Source: Rhizomys pruinosus (Eukaryota; Chordata; Mammalia; Rodentia; Spalacidae). Taken from it: 64,000 bases of DNA. Below are positions 45,701 through 56,794 of this stretch, in pieces. The stretch's first letter is position 1. The number at the start of each line of letters is the position of its first letter. Below the pieces are notes generated by a model. It was not told the DNA's origin and did not search any database. It saw nothing but the letters and a program-made list of their open reading frames with translations. The translations under genes and the position numbers were made by a program. The DNA lies in NCBI GenBank assembly GCA_009823505.1, contig VZQC01001071.1, positions 440,271 through 504,270 on the forward strand, in the 5' to 3' direction.

Positions 45701-47145
45701 AATGAATATTTGATGGCATGAGAAACAGAAAGTCAAACTACCATTAACTAAGAGTTTTCTGAGATTGTCAGGGCAGTGATTGAAAACGGTCCTAAGATGA
45801 AGAAGGCTGGGCACCCCTGTTTGTGTCCTTAGCCCCCATAGCTCTCTCCCTCTGGACTCACTCAACTAAAAACTCAGTATAAGAAAATAGATTTGAAGAC
45901 GTTTCTTTGCTTAAAACATCTCCAAATTCAATAAATGATAGAAATTTTCCTTGAATTCATATTTTCTAACTTGACACTTTTGTGCTTACATCCTTGAAGA
46001 TTTGTGCCTATGATTTTATTTTGGGGAAAAAATTGAAGATTTTGCTACAGGTGACCCTAGGTTTCTTTTAGTAGAAATAGTCAAAGGCTTGCAAACATTT
46101 TGTTCAGATATTTAAAGTGAATTTAAAAAGCATTAGGCTACTAAAAGCCAAAAAGGTGGGAGTTTACAATCATCTTTAGTCCACTGATTTTTAAACAAAA
46201 TCACCGACATGGATATTTAGATATGGTTTACGCAGGATGTCAGCATCTCCTCTTGCAGCCTCTTTCCCTTCTTTTTGTTTCTTAGATTATTAGGTATTAG
46301 TGGATTACCTTTAACTTTCATGGCTCTAGGGAGTATTCCTTTTTTCTTTTCTTTTTTATGTTAGTTTACAACTGATTCCTTCCATTTGGCTTCTGTTAGG
46401 TACGTGGGCCAGGTTACTTGCTATTACCTAATATTTCCTTTTTATGTGTCCTTCATTGCCTCTACTTCTGACTCCTTTCCATGGATCCTATGGTGAGAGG
46501 ATTATTGGCAGCTCTGTTGTCAATGTAATTAATGTGTAGAGTCAATTTGGATTGACTAAGACAAATAAATCCACTTTGAGACATAAACTACCCAATTTGG
46601 CTGTCTTTGTTGATCAGATTAACTGGATAATTGTCAAATCTCTATCTCACTAATTACTGCAGAGACACATTATGTATTCCCTCATTCAATTCTCATTTCA
46701 TTAAAATTTACCACCAACGCTATATGAAGAAATACTGACAAATAAAGAGACCGATTTAAGATGAAATTCAATAACCATGTGCATAATTTCCCATCTCATC
46801 TTTCCACTGAAGTGAGGAAAGGGGAAATCTTTAGTAATGTAATTTTCTTGCTGCCACTAGGGCAAAGATGAACTTGGGGAATGCTATATACAACCTGTGA
46901 GGATAATGCTTCCTCTCATCACACAGCAAAATTTTCAGGTTTAACGACTCTTTATTTAAAAATGAAAATGGAATAATTGATGATGCATCACAGGCCTCAA
47001 TCTCTCAGAAGTAAAGGTTTTTCCAATTGAACAAAGATTTGCTCTGTAAAGGTCTTTGTGTGCATGGTCTATGCTGAGTTGGAATATAGTTTCTTATCTT
47101 TGAGAATTTACATTGATCTTGAAGGCATTGAAAAATAATTGATAT
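42745..47145. other. Long, mostly unique block
   Basis: About 4.4 kb with no clear SINE or L1, apart from a weak antisense ID-like patch near 45020-45075 (GGCTCTATCCCCAGCC). 46500-46990 is rich in AATTA/TAATTA-type motifs and low in repeats, as in deeply conserved non-coding elements, but this cannot be shown without alignment. Frames at 43238-43554 have no recognised domain. Confidence 0.35.
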
Positions 47146-47146
47146 G

Positions 47147-47367
47147 GGGGCTAGAAAGCTGGATGGTTAAGAGCACTTACTGCTAGTACAGAGGCCCTGG
47201 CTCCAGCTCCCAGCACCCACATGACGGCTAGCCACTATTTGCAACTCCAGTGCCAGGGCATCAGACACCTTCTTCTGATCTCTGTGGTTCAGGTTCACAG
47301 CACAAGTTCACCTACCTACAGGCAAATCACTCATACAAATAAAATTTAAATAAATAATTTTAAAAGC
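47147..47367 (+). mobile_element. B3 SINE
   Basis: GGGGCTAGAAAGCTGGATGG, CCCAGCACCCACATGACGGC, CATCAGACACCTTCTTCTG and an AAATAAAATTTAAATAAAT end. Confidence 0.85.
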
Positions 47368-47369
47368 TT

Positions 47370-48240
47370 TTTCAATCTCCTAATAAGAACAATTTATAGA
47401 GCTTAGAAAACAAAACTGGGGGTAGATAATTTACTCTAAGTTCCAAAACAAATTATGGGCAGAATCTGATTATTTAACTTAGATGTTAGAGTTCCTTCTT
47501 TGAAGACACAGGTGCTAACCTACCCCTACAGACTCTTGGTTTTTTCTTCAGTGTGACACACGGAAATGAAAATAAACATCACCAATCATATAGAGCTCTG
47601 ACCTAAGGAAGAGGAATGGTTTCCAAAGTAGTTGGAGCTGGAGATTGTCCTGTAAATTGAAATAAGCCAACCACAGAAAGGCTAATACTATGTCACTTAT
47701 TTGTGGACTCTCTGAAAGCTGATCTCATGGAACTTGTGAATGTAGTGAAGTATACCAGAGAGAAGCACAGGAGATTGGGGAAAGGAAAGCTAAGTTACAA
47801 TGAGGTAAGAACCAGAAGAAGCTTGATGTGCTACTAAACACAGTAGGATGACTATGGGTAATGATAATGTACTATCTATTGGAAGAGCCAGGAAAAAGTA
47901 GCAATTTGGAATTATTATAAAGAAATTAAATTTTGGGAAGAGATAAATATGTTTAAAGTGATGATTTAAACATTGTGTAATGAGCATATCCATCAAATCA
48001 TCACTAGGTACCCCTACAAATATGTATAGTTTTTATTTTCATGTGTTAAAATTAATTTACACACTTCTGTCCATTATATATCACTGCCTTTGCTGATATC
48101 ATACATAAATTTAAAAAATAATTGGAGAAAAATGGGCTTGTATTAAGAAAATATTTAGAAAGCTTATTTTGGTAGGCAAAAGAAAGCCATTTGGTTTTCT
48201 TGAGAAGAAATAGCATAATAAAAATGAAGCTTAAAATGCA
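47370..48240. other. Unique sequence
   Basis: No gene or repeat recognised. Confidence 0.4.
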
Positions 48241-48243
48241 TTG

Positions 48244-48464
48244 TAGGGATGAAGAGATAGCTCAGCAGTTAAGAGCATGTTTAGCTCTTGCAAATGACAG
48301 AAGTTTGGCTCTCACTGGGATGGCTCACCACTGCCTGTTTAACAGCTCCAGGGGGATTCAACACCTCTGGCATCCTCAGGCACCTGCACTTATGTGCACA
48401 TACCACACACAGACACACACATACACATAACTGAAATTAAAAAAAATAGTTATTTTTAAAAAGC
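48244..48464 (+). mobile_element. B3 SINE with near-perfect TSD
   Basis: GATGAAGAGATAGCTCAGC head and (CA)-rich 3' end. GCATTGTA occurs immediately before the head and again after the A-rich tail. Confidence 0.8.
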
Positions 48465-48545
48465 ATTGTAAATTAGTCACATAGTACATTTAAAATTTTT
48501 ATCTTTCACTTCATAAATGTTTTCTAACAAAAGTATGGTATGTAA

Positions 48546-48691
48546 GGATTGAAGAGATGGCTCGGCAGTTAAGAGCACTGGCTGCTCTTGCAAAGGACCT
48601 GGGTTCAATTCCCACCACCCACTTGGAAGCTAACAATTGTCCATAACTCCAGTTCCAAGGGACCAGAGTTTTTCTTCTGACCTCCACCAGT

Positions 48692-48769
<78 letters not shown>
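48546..48769 (+). mobile_element. B2 SINE whose 3' end is a (CT)n microsatellite
   Basis: 48546-48690 is head and proximal body (GATTGAAGAGATGGCTCGGC, CTTCTGACCTCCACCAG). The distal body is replaced by about 78 bases of CTCTCT (48691-48769). The RERERE and SLSLSL frames are microsatellite translations. Confidence 0.9.
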
Positions 48770-48772
<3 letters not shown>

Positions 48773-48890
48773 CCCACAACCATCTACACAGATATTTTCC
48801 AAGGATACTTACTTCAAAACAGCAGCAAAACATGAATTCTCTTAAAATTTTCTAAGCTGGAGGAAACATGAATCCTTTTTCCTTCAGTGA

Positions 48891-49075
48891 AAATGCATGT
48901 TGTTAGCCAGGCATGGTGGCGCATGCCTTTAATCCTAGCACTCGGGAGACAGAGGCAGGTGGATCTTTGTGAGTTCAAGTCCAGCCTGGTCTACAGAGTA
49001 AGTTCCAGGACAGCTGGGGCTACAGGGAGACCCTGTCTCGAAAAGACCAAAAAAAAAAAAAAAATGCATGTTGTT
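48891..49075 (+). mobile_element. Young B1 SINE with 14 bp TSD
   Basis: B1 at 48905-49061 (GCCAGGCATGGTGGCGC to a CTGTCTCGAAAAGACC end and A-tail). AAATGCATGTTGTT is duplicated at 48891-48904 and 49062-49075. Confidence 0.96.
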
Positions 49076-49079
49076 CCAA

Positions 49080-49590
49080 CTAATTTTCTCTCCTTGCTTT
49101 GCTTTATCTTTGTTTTTCTAGATGACAGACAACCATAATCCCTGTATAAAGAAAGAAAAACAAGTTACTCAGTATACTACTCTTCTATCTATCATTAAGT
49201 TGTCACACTATGCTGATCTGTTACAGCAAAGCACTTACTGTTACTTTTCTGAAAAGTATGTGACTACACTAAACTATAATGCCTGTGACATGATTACATG
49301 ACCCACAATGTACAATATGCAGCCAGCTAGGCGAACTCCTGGAGGTTTCCCTAAATCTTCTCCTGACTTGAAATGGACAGAAGCATTCTTTTAACCACAC
49401 GTAATAGCATTTCTCTCCTTTAATCCAGCTTGGGAAGCTCTTCATCTGTTCTTATGTGCAGTTTGGAAACTGTGAGTCATCTCATTTATTCTCAGGGTAG
49501 GCCATGTGAAAAACATGTGCAGGAAAGTACAGCACACGGACACATGTTAAAGTGTCCAAATACAGAGAAAGCTTTATTCCAAAAATGGCT
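49080..49590. other. Unique sequence
   Basis: No repeat or exon recognised; followed by a T/G-rich stretch (49595-49735). Confidence 0.35.
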
Positions 49591-49724
49591 GTCTTTTTTT
49601 GTGGTTTTGTTTTGTTTTTGTTTGTTGTTTTTTGTTTGTTTGTTTTTTGCAGTGCTTCATTATTTTATTTTTTTGATGTGGTTTAGACTGTTTTTTTTAT
49701 TTTTCATTTGTTTTTTATTTTTTC

Positions 49725-50465
49725 TTTTTTTAATTTATTGATGTTTTATGTATTTCATACATCATTTTTCAATTCATTTCATGCATATTCCCCTTTCCCT
49801 TCCCCCCCACCCTACCCCATCCCAGATCATGCATTCTGCCATAACTGTCCTGCATCTTTTTTCAGTCTTTTTTTTATGTTTAGGAATTCACATTTTCCTC
49901 CATTAATTTTATATTACTCTAAAATATGAATACATACTCTGCACCCATATACAGTAATTACAGAGTCTGAAAATAATTGGTGGGTGGATTCTAGAGCCCG
50001 TTAAGAGATTCACATTATGGGCTGGAGAGATGGCCTAGCGGTTAAGAGCACCGACGCTCTTGCAGAGGACCCGGGTTCGATCCCCAGCGCCCACATGGCG
50101 GCTAAGAACCGTCTGTAACTCCAATTCCAGGAGAACTCCAGTTCCAGGGGAATCCAAGACCCTCTTCTGACTTCCGCGGCATTGCACGACACGGGTGCAC
50201 AGACCTGCATGCAGACAATACATTCATACACATACAAAAATAAATTAAAAAAAAAAAAGAGATTCACATTATAACAACATAGTTGCTTTCAGATACACAG
50301 AAATATAACCATAATGTCGTTCAGCTTTATCTGGTAGATTTGGTGTTAGCATCCACAAATGAGGAAAACCATTTTCCATTTGTCTTTCAAGGACTGTGTT
50401 ACTTCACTCAGCATAAGTGCTTCGAGCTCCACCATTTACCTGCAAGGTTCATAATGCCATCTTTC
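49725..50465 (-). mobile_element. L1 3' UTR, interrupted by a B2-like SINE
   Basis: TTATTGATGTTTTATGTATTTC tail, CCCAGATCATGCATTCTGCC, AGGAATTCACATTTTCC, TTTGGTGTTAGCATCCACAAATG and CCATTTACCTGCAAGG, split at 50018/50273 by the SINE. Ends just inside the ORF2 tail. Confidence 0.88.
50003..50272 (+). mobile_element. Young B2-like SINE with 16 bp TSD inside an L1
   Basis: SINE 50019-50256. AAGAGATTCACATTAT at 50003-50018 and 50257-50272. Because the L1 target sequence is known from other copies, the duplication is unambiguous. Intact A and B boxes and CpG-rich. One of the youngest insertions here. Confidence 0.97.
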
Positions 50466-50469
50466 TTTG

Positions 50470-51685
50470 TGTTCATCTTTTCTTTCAGTTCTTTTGTTGT
50501 TTCTCTCCAACCTGTATTGCTACAGTATATATATATTATATATATATATTTACACTATAAGTATATAGTAATTATATTATTACGTTTATAGTTCTAAATT
50601 ATAGCTATCATATACTGCATATACATATCACTTGAATTGTAGGATTTTTTCTTAAAAGATGTCATGTTTTCCTTATGGAAGTGCTCAAAAGTTCCTCCTT
50701 GGCAATCCCAAACAATTATCAATCTTGCACATTTGCTCCACATGGGGATCTTTCCCTCCCATGGTACCCCAAATGAAGTCCAGTAAGCACGCATCCTGTC
50801 TTGATCCCCCTGCACTGGCCTCCATGATATAGCCCAGGTAGTACAACAATGGCAGTCTATATTCTGATGAGGCTGACATCGCCTTAGCTGTTAAGTCCAC
50901 AAGCTGGGTATCTCAGTTGTCCCCATCTGGCATTGAAGGTTTGGAGGATTCTTGAAGAGATATGAGTCCTCAGTCCATATTGGAAGGTAACAAAGCTGTG
51001 TCTCATGTCTTTGAGGAGTGCCAAAAGTGGTGGCAGCCACAGAGTTGATGCACTTGCCAGTAAGATTTGAAGACATGCCAAACAACAGTACTCTCTCTTT
51101 TTTCTTTTTGTCTCTTTTCCAAGATCTCAAGTTCTATGTCTGCAGTACAGTTTCTCTATTCTTACTGATTATTTATATCTGGTTGTACTTTCCTTTTTGG
51201 ATGCTTAAGGCCAAACAGCCCAGATTAACCAAGGTTTTTGTATTCTCAAGGTCAGTTGAGGATATGGTCCTCAGGGGTCTCTCAGGGGGTTTTTTTGGGG
51301 GGAAAGGGTGGGAGCCCCTTGCTCCTTTCAGCTTATCATTTACCAGTTCCATCTACTCAAGGACAAATTCAGGTCTTGCTACGCCAGGCTTCCTTTTCTG
51401 AAGCATGAGCAGACTTTCCTCTTTATAGACTGGACACTGGCTGAAGTCCCATTAGTGGCTGTACAAGACCTCCCTGTACAGGAAGACTGGTGACCCACAT
51501 TTGCAGGACATTTCAAGAGATGCCCCCATGCATAATCCCCTAAGACTTAGTTGACCTCTGAGGGCAAGGAAAAAAGTTATACCTTAGGTCCCTGGGCCAA
51601 ATTGGTATAGGCATTAAGTGTGGTCTTTAAGCACCCAGAAAGGCTAAGTTGCACCAGCTTATTACATAGCACCTATATTAAAATT
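50470..51685. other. Unidentified block between two L1 pieces
   Basis: After a TATATA patch (50526-50552), about 1.1 kb of moderately GC-rich sequence matching none of the repeats I know in this window. Overlapping 60-127-residue frames on both strands lack recognisable domains. It may be an old ERV internal part or retroposed transcript; I cannot decide. Confidence 0.35.
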
Positions 51686-51689
51686 GTAT

Positions 51690-52292
51690 CCTGTGCAAAC
51701 AAACTGTATGTTATTTCTGCATCATATTTCTTGCTTTGCATCTTTCCATTTTACTCCCATATTCCTCTAAAAGATGCACACATCCCCTCCATCATGTACC
51801 AAAAACCCAAGGACTGAAAATAAATGTTAGGTCAGCTCTAGAACCTGTGTAGGGATTCACAATGCAATAGCACAGTTATCTTTAGATCATGAGGGATATA
51901 ACATTAACGTTGTTCAGTTTGTCTTACAGCTAGGTACTTGGTACTAGCATCTGCAGATGAGGGAGACCATTCGTCTTTTGTTTTTCTGGGTCAGGTGGTA
52001 GTCTCATTTTGAGTCTTTTAAGGGTTCTCCATATTGCTTTCCATAGTGGTTGTACAAGTTTGCATTCCCACCAGCAGTGGTTGAGTCTTCCCCTTTCTCC
52101 ACACCCTCTCCAGCATTCAGTATCATTTGTTTTCCTGATCCTTCCCAGCCTTATCAGGGTGAGATGATATCTTAAAGTGGTTTTAATTTGCATTTCCTTA
52201 ATTATTAGTGATGTTGAACACTTTATAAGATGTTTCTCAGCCATCTCTATTTCCTCACTTGTGAAGTCTCTGTTCAGCTCTTTACTCCATCT
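51690..52292 (-). mobile_element. Older L1, 3' UTR and ORF2 tail (left part)
   Basis: GGGATTCACAATGCAATAGC, TTGGTACTAGCATCTGCAG, then an internal deletion into ORF2. The minus-strand frame carries the ORF2p C-terminal Cys motif region (CGERGRLNHCWWEC). Sequence stops near TCAGCTCTTTACTCCATC and appears to resume at about 54122, i.e. the element was split by the L1 at 52293-54121. Confidence 0.8.
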
Positions 52293-53252
52293 TTTTTATC
52301 AGTTTTTTATTGATGTTTTATGTATTTCATACATCATTTTTCATTTCTGTTCAGGCATATTCCCCTATCCCCTCTCCCCACCCCACCTCAAACTATCCCA
52401 GATCATGTTCTCTATCATAACTGTCTTGCATCTTTCTCTCGGTCTTTTTTTATGCTTAGGAATTCACATTTTCCTCCATTAATTTCATATTATTCTAACA
52501 TATGGATATATACTCTCCACCCATATACAGTAATTACAGAGTCTGAAAATAATTGTTGGGTGGATTCTACAGCCCATTGAGGGATTCACATTATGACAAC
52601 ATAGTTGCTTTCAGATAAACCAAAAATATAACCATACTGTCATTCAGCTTGCCTTTCATCAGGGGGATTTGGTGTTAGCATCCATAAATGAGGCAAACCA
52701 TTCTCCGTTTATCTCTCCCAGATTGTGTCATCTCACTTAGCATAATGGATTCAAGCTCCATCCATTTACCTGCAAAGTTCATAATGCCATGATTTTTTAC
52801 CATTGTATAGTACTCCATTGTGTAAATGTACCACATTTTGTCATCCATTCATCTGTTGAGAGGCATAAGGGTTAGTTCCAGCTCTTTGCTATTGTGAAGA
52901 GAGCAGCAATAAACATGGATGTGCATATATCTTTGCAGTAGGATGAGTCTTTGGGGTATATACCCAGGAGTGGTATGATTGGGTCAGGTGGTAAGCTCAT
53001 TCCAAGTCTTTTAAGGGTTCTCCACACTACTTTCCATAGTGGTTGTACAAGTTTACATTCCCACCAGCAGTGGATGAGTGTTCCCCTTTCCCCACAACCC
53101 CTCCAGCGTCTGTTGTCTTTTGTTTTCTTGATCTTAGCTAACTGTACTGGAGTGAGATGATATCTGAGAGTGGTTTTAATTTGCATTTCCTTAATTATTA
53201 ATGACAATGAACACTTTTTAAGATGTTTCTCAGCCATCTTTAATTCCTTGAA
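52293..53252 (-). pseudogene. L1 3' UTR and ORF2 C-terminus (3' part of a rearranged L1)
   Basis: 3' UTR 52310-52700, then ORF2. The minus-strand frame 52872-53276 reads [18 protein letters not shown], the [14 protein letters not shown]ys-rich motif and [12 protein letters not shown], all diagnostic of L1 ORF2p. Truncated abruptly at 53252 by an inverted ORF2 segment. Confidence 0.92.
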
Positions 53253-54121
53253 ATGCTCTCTAGGGCAATAAGGCAAGAAAGCGAAATTAAAGGAGTACTA
53301 ATTGGAAAAGAGGAAGTAAAACTATCCCCTTTTGCAGATGATATGATAGTTTACCTAAGGGATGCTAAAAACTCCACCACAAAACTCTTAGAAACAATCA
53401 AAAGTTTCAATAAAGTGGCAGGATACAAAATAAACCTAGAAAAATCATCAGCCTTCCTTTACACCAACAATAAGCAACTGGAGAAGGAATATAAGGAGAC
53501 CTTCCCAATCACAATAGCCTCAAAAAAAATAATAATAAAATACCTAGGAATAAACCTAACCAAAGACACCAAAAGACCTCTACAACCAAAATTTTAAAAC
53601 TCTGAAGAAGGAGATTGAAAATGACACCAAAAAATGGAAAGACCTCCCATGCTCATGGATTGGAAAAATTAATATAGTAAAAATGTCCATTCTACCCAAA
53701 TTAATATACAGATTCAATGCAATCCCAATCAAAATCCCCATGAGCTTTTTCAAAGACAGAAAAAAATCCTTAAATTCATATGGAAAAACAAAAGACCCCA
53801 AATGCCTAAAGCAACCCAGAGTAAAAGTGATACTGGGGGCGATTACTTACCAGGACCAAGCTCTATTTAACAGGGCTATAGTCTTCAAGATAGCCTGGGT
53901 TACTGGCAAAAAAAAAAAAAAAAAAAAACCAGAAACCATTTGACCAATGGAACAAAATTGAAAGATCACAAACTTGAGTCATATGGACTTCGCTAACCTC
54001 ATATTTGACAAAGGGGCCAAAAAAGCTCATGACGCAAATGGAGGAAAGATAGCGAACTAGATCAAGCAAATGGTGTTTTATCATAAACTGGACACCTATT
54101 TCGTGTAGAACAAAATTTACT
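53253..54121 (+). pseudogene. L1 ORF2 RT segment in inverted orientation
   Basis: The plus-strand frame 53253-53597 contains the RT catalytic box FADDM in context ([12 protein letters not shown]), followed by [11 protein letters not shown]. The next frame reads [20 protein letters not shown]. In L1 coordinates it lies upstream of 52293-53252 with a few hundred bases missing between, the arrangement expected for twin-priming 5' inversion. Multiple frameshifts and an A20 tract at about 53911. Same ORF2 region as 55078-55880 but clearly diverged from it. Confidence 0.88.
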
Positions 54122-54749
54122 CAACTCTTTAAGTGTGAGACATTTGTTGTTTTTCTTCTTCTGTATTTTTGAGTTAGTTTTATATATTCTGCGAAGTTTA
54201 ATGCCTCTGTGCAGATGTATCAGCGGTTGAAGGTTTCTCCCACTCTGTGGTGGTTTCTCTTCACTTCCCTATTTTCTTTTTGATGTACAGAAGAACTTTT
54301 GTACTTTTTTTAAATAAGGTCCCACTTGTCAATTGGGGTCCACCTTATTTCCTCTGCAAGCTGCTGTCTGATTAAGAAAGTCTTTTCTCGGCTGGAGAGA
54401 TGCCTAGCAGTTAAGAGCGCGACCCCCCCCCCAACCGCCTCTTGCGGAGACCCAGGTTCAATCCCAGCAATTCCAGGAGAACTCCAGTTCCAGGGGAAAT
54501 CCGACACCTCCTCTCTGACCTCCACGCATTTGCAGCACACAGTGCACACCAACTTACCATGCCAGACAGTAGCATTCAATACAATAAAAAGTAGCCAAGG
54601 TCCGGTGTCGTGGCGCACCGCCTTTAATCCCTAACACTTGTGGGAGGCAGAGGCAGGTAGATTTCTTGTGGGTTCGACGGCCAGCTGTCTACACAGCGAG
54701 TTCTCAGGACCCCAGAGCTGGGGCTTACAGGAGACTGTCGAAAAAAGAC

Positions 54750-54782
<33 letters not shown>

Positions 54783-55880
54783 GCCGGGCGTGGTGGTGCA
54801 CGCCTTTAATCCTAGCACTCAGGAGGTAGAGGCAGGTGGATCTTTCTGAGTTCAAGGCCAGCCTGGTCCACAGGGTGAGTTCCAGGACAGTTGGGGCTAC
54901 AAAGAGACACTGTCTCAAAAAGACAGAAAAAAAAGAAAAAGTCTTTTCCTACACCTATGTCTTGTAAGTTGCTGCCAACTTTTTCTTCTATCACCTTCAG
55001 AGTCTTGGGCTTCACATTGAGTTCTTTGATCCATCTGGAGTTGATTTTTGTACAGGGTGAGAGGTAGGGGTTTAATTTTATTCTTCTACAAATGGTGATC
55101 CAGTTTTACCAACACCATTTGCTGAAGATGCTGTCTTTCCTCCATTGAGTCTTTTGGGCCCCCTGTCAAATATGAAGTGGCTGAAATTGTTTGTGCTCAA
55201 GTTTGGTTCTTCAGTTTTGTTCCATTGGTCTACAGTTCTGTTTTTGTGCCAGTACCAGGCTGTTTTTATGACTAAAGCCCTGTAGTATAGTTTGATGTCT
55301 GGTATAGAAACCCCCCGTATTGCTCTTTTCACTCAGGGTTGCTTTGGATATTCAGGGTCTTTAGTTCCATATGAATTTAAGATTTTTTTCCAAGCCTGTG
55401 AAGAATATCCTTGGGATTTTAATTGGAATTGTGTTGTATTGGTATATTAGCTTGGGTAGAATGGACATTTTTACTATGTTAATTCTTCCAATCCATGAGC
55501 ATGGGAGGTCTTTCCATCTTCTGATGTCTTCCTCAAACTCCTTCTTCAGGAGTTTATAATTTTTGTTGTAGAGATCTTTGGGGTTTTTGGTTAGAGTTGT
55601 TCCTAGGTATTTTATTGTTTTTGAGGCTATTGTGATTGGGAAGGTCTCCTTGTATTCCTTCTTCAGTTGCTCGTTGTTGGTGTAAAGAAAGGCTACTTCA
55701 TTTTTCTAGGTTGATTTAGTATCCCGCCACTTTACTGAAACTCTTAATCATTTTTACGAGTTGTCTGGCGGAGTTTTTAGCATCCTTTAGGTAAACTATC
55801 TTATCGTCCGCAAAAAGGGATAGTTTTACTTCCTCTTTTCCAATTAGTATTCCTTTAATTTCCTTTTCTTGAAAAATGGC
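54122..55880 (-). pseudogene. Older L1 ORF2 (right part), hosting a composite SINE
   Basis: Continues the L1 at 51690-52292: CCCACTCTGTGG, TTCTATCACCTTCAGAGTC, CCATCTGGAGTTGATTTTTG, CCATTGGTCTACAGTTCTG, CCATGAGCATGGGAGGTC, up to the antisense of the FADD box region (CTTCCTCTTTTCCAATTAG). Interrupted by SINEs at 54388-54937. Many frameshifts. 5' end truncated at about 55880. Confidence 0.85.
54377..54948 (+). mobile_element. Composite B2-B1-B1 SINE block with one TSD
   Basis: B2-like unit (54388-54595), B1 (54596-54775) and second B1 (54780-54937) in tandem, same orientation, bounded by AAAGTCTTTTC at 54377-54387 and 54938-54948. The first two units show many one-base indels (GAGATGCCTAGCAG, C-run at 54423, CTAACACTTGTGGG) that look more like sequencing/consensus error than decay. 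Poly-A of about 40 separates the B1s. Confidence 0.8.
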
Positions 55881-56700
55881 CCTCTTATATAGCCAGTGTG
55901 ACTCACATCCCAGGGCAAAATCCTAAACCTTTGCATCACTACATCCCACCCAATGGGCGTGGCCAGAGTGGTCCCATTGCTTAGTCAACTTAACTGAATT
56001 TTCCCACAGGAAATATGATACTTGCAGTGAACATCATCTAATCATTATATATCTATTGAATACCCATTATGTATATGCATGTGTGTGTCATACATACATG
56101 TTGCAGCAACAGGCCACTAGTCAGCTAGGAAATTTTCAGAATAAGGAGTTGTTTAAACATTCATAAAATCATACAATTACATAATGTAACACTTGAATAA
56201 GTGTCATGAAGAAATCGTGAGTCTCAGTGAAACATTTTGGAACACTCACCTGGAGTAGAAATAGAAATTTTGGAATTTACTCCACAGATATATTATTTCT
56301 AAATAGAAAAGATGATAGCCCAGGGAGAAAGTATGTGGGGGAAGTCTGCTAAAGACAGAGTTGCAATGAACACCCCAGCATCACAGAGAAAGAGTAACAA
56401 TGAAGTCTAGAAGAACAGGAAATGGCAAGAGAAATGGGAGAAAGATCTGGAGCCATGGAATGTCAGACAGGAGGGGCTGCAAAAAAGTAATGTTCCAGAG
56501 AGCAAAAGTCCTCAGAATTTGGGAGAATTTGTACTAAAAGAAAGATGAGATTTGCCATATCCTTAAACACTAATCAACCTTAGAGAAAGAGGTCTTGGTT
56601 TTATAATAAGACACATAAAGGCAATAGAGCATCACAAAGAAGAGGGATGAAGACTAAGTTTCAAAATTTAAAAATGCTTTCTGGGTAGTTTAAATATAAC
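55881..56700. other. Mostly unique; possible short LTR-like remnant at start
   Basis: 55890-56010 (CTCTTATATAGCCAGTG, CCCAATGGGCGTGGCC) differs in composition from its neighbours and could be an LTR fragment; unassigned. The rest is unique. Confidence 0.3.
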
Positions 56701-56725
56701 CTGATTGTGAAAGGTAGCAGAAAGA

Positions 56726-56792
56726 AGGGAGGGAGGGAGGGAGGGAGGGAGGGAGGGAGGGAGGGAGGGAGAGAGGGAGGGAGGGAGGGAGG
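56726..56792. repeat. (GGGA)n microsatellite
   Basis: GGGAGGGA run with one GAGA interruption. The proline/leucine/serine antisense frame is an artefact. Confidence 0.96.
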
Positions 56793-56794
56793 GT

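Noticed and set aside
48511..48855. Arg-Glu repeat and Leu-Ser repeat proteins
   Set aside because: Opposite-strand translations of a CT microsatellite.
52872..53276. 134-codon minus-strand gene with a Cys-rich motif
   Set aside because: C-terminal L1 ORF2p, ending at the inversion breakpoint.
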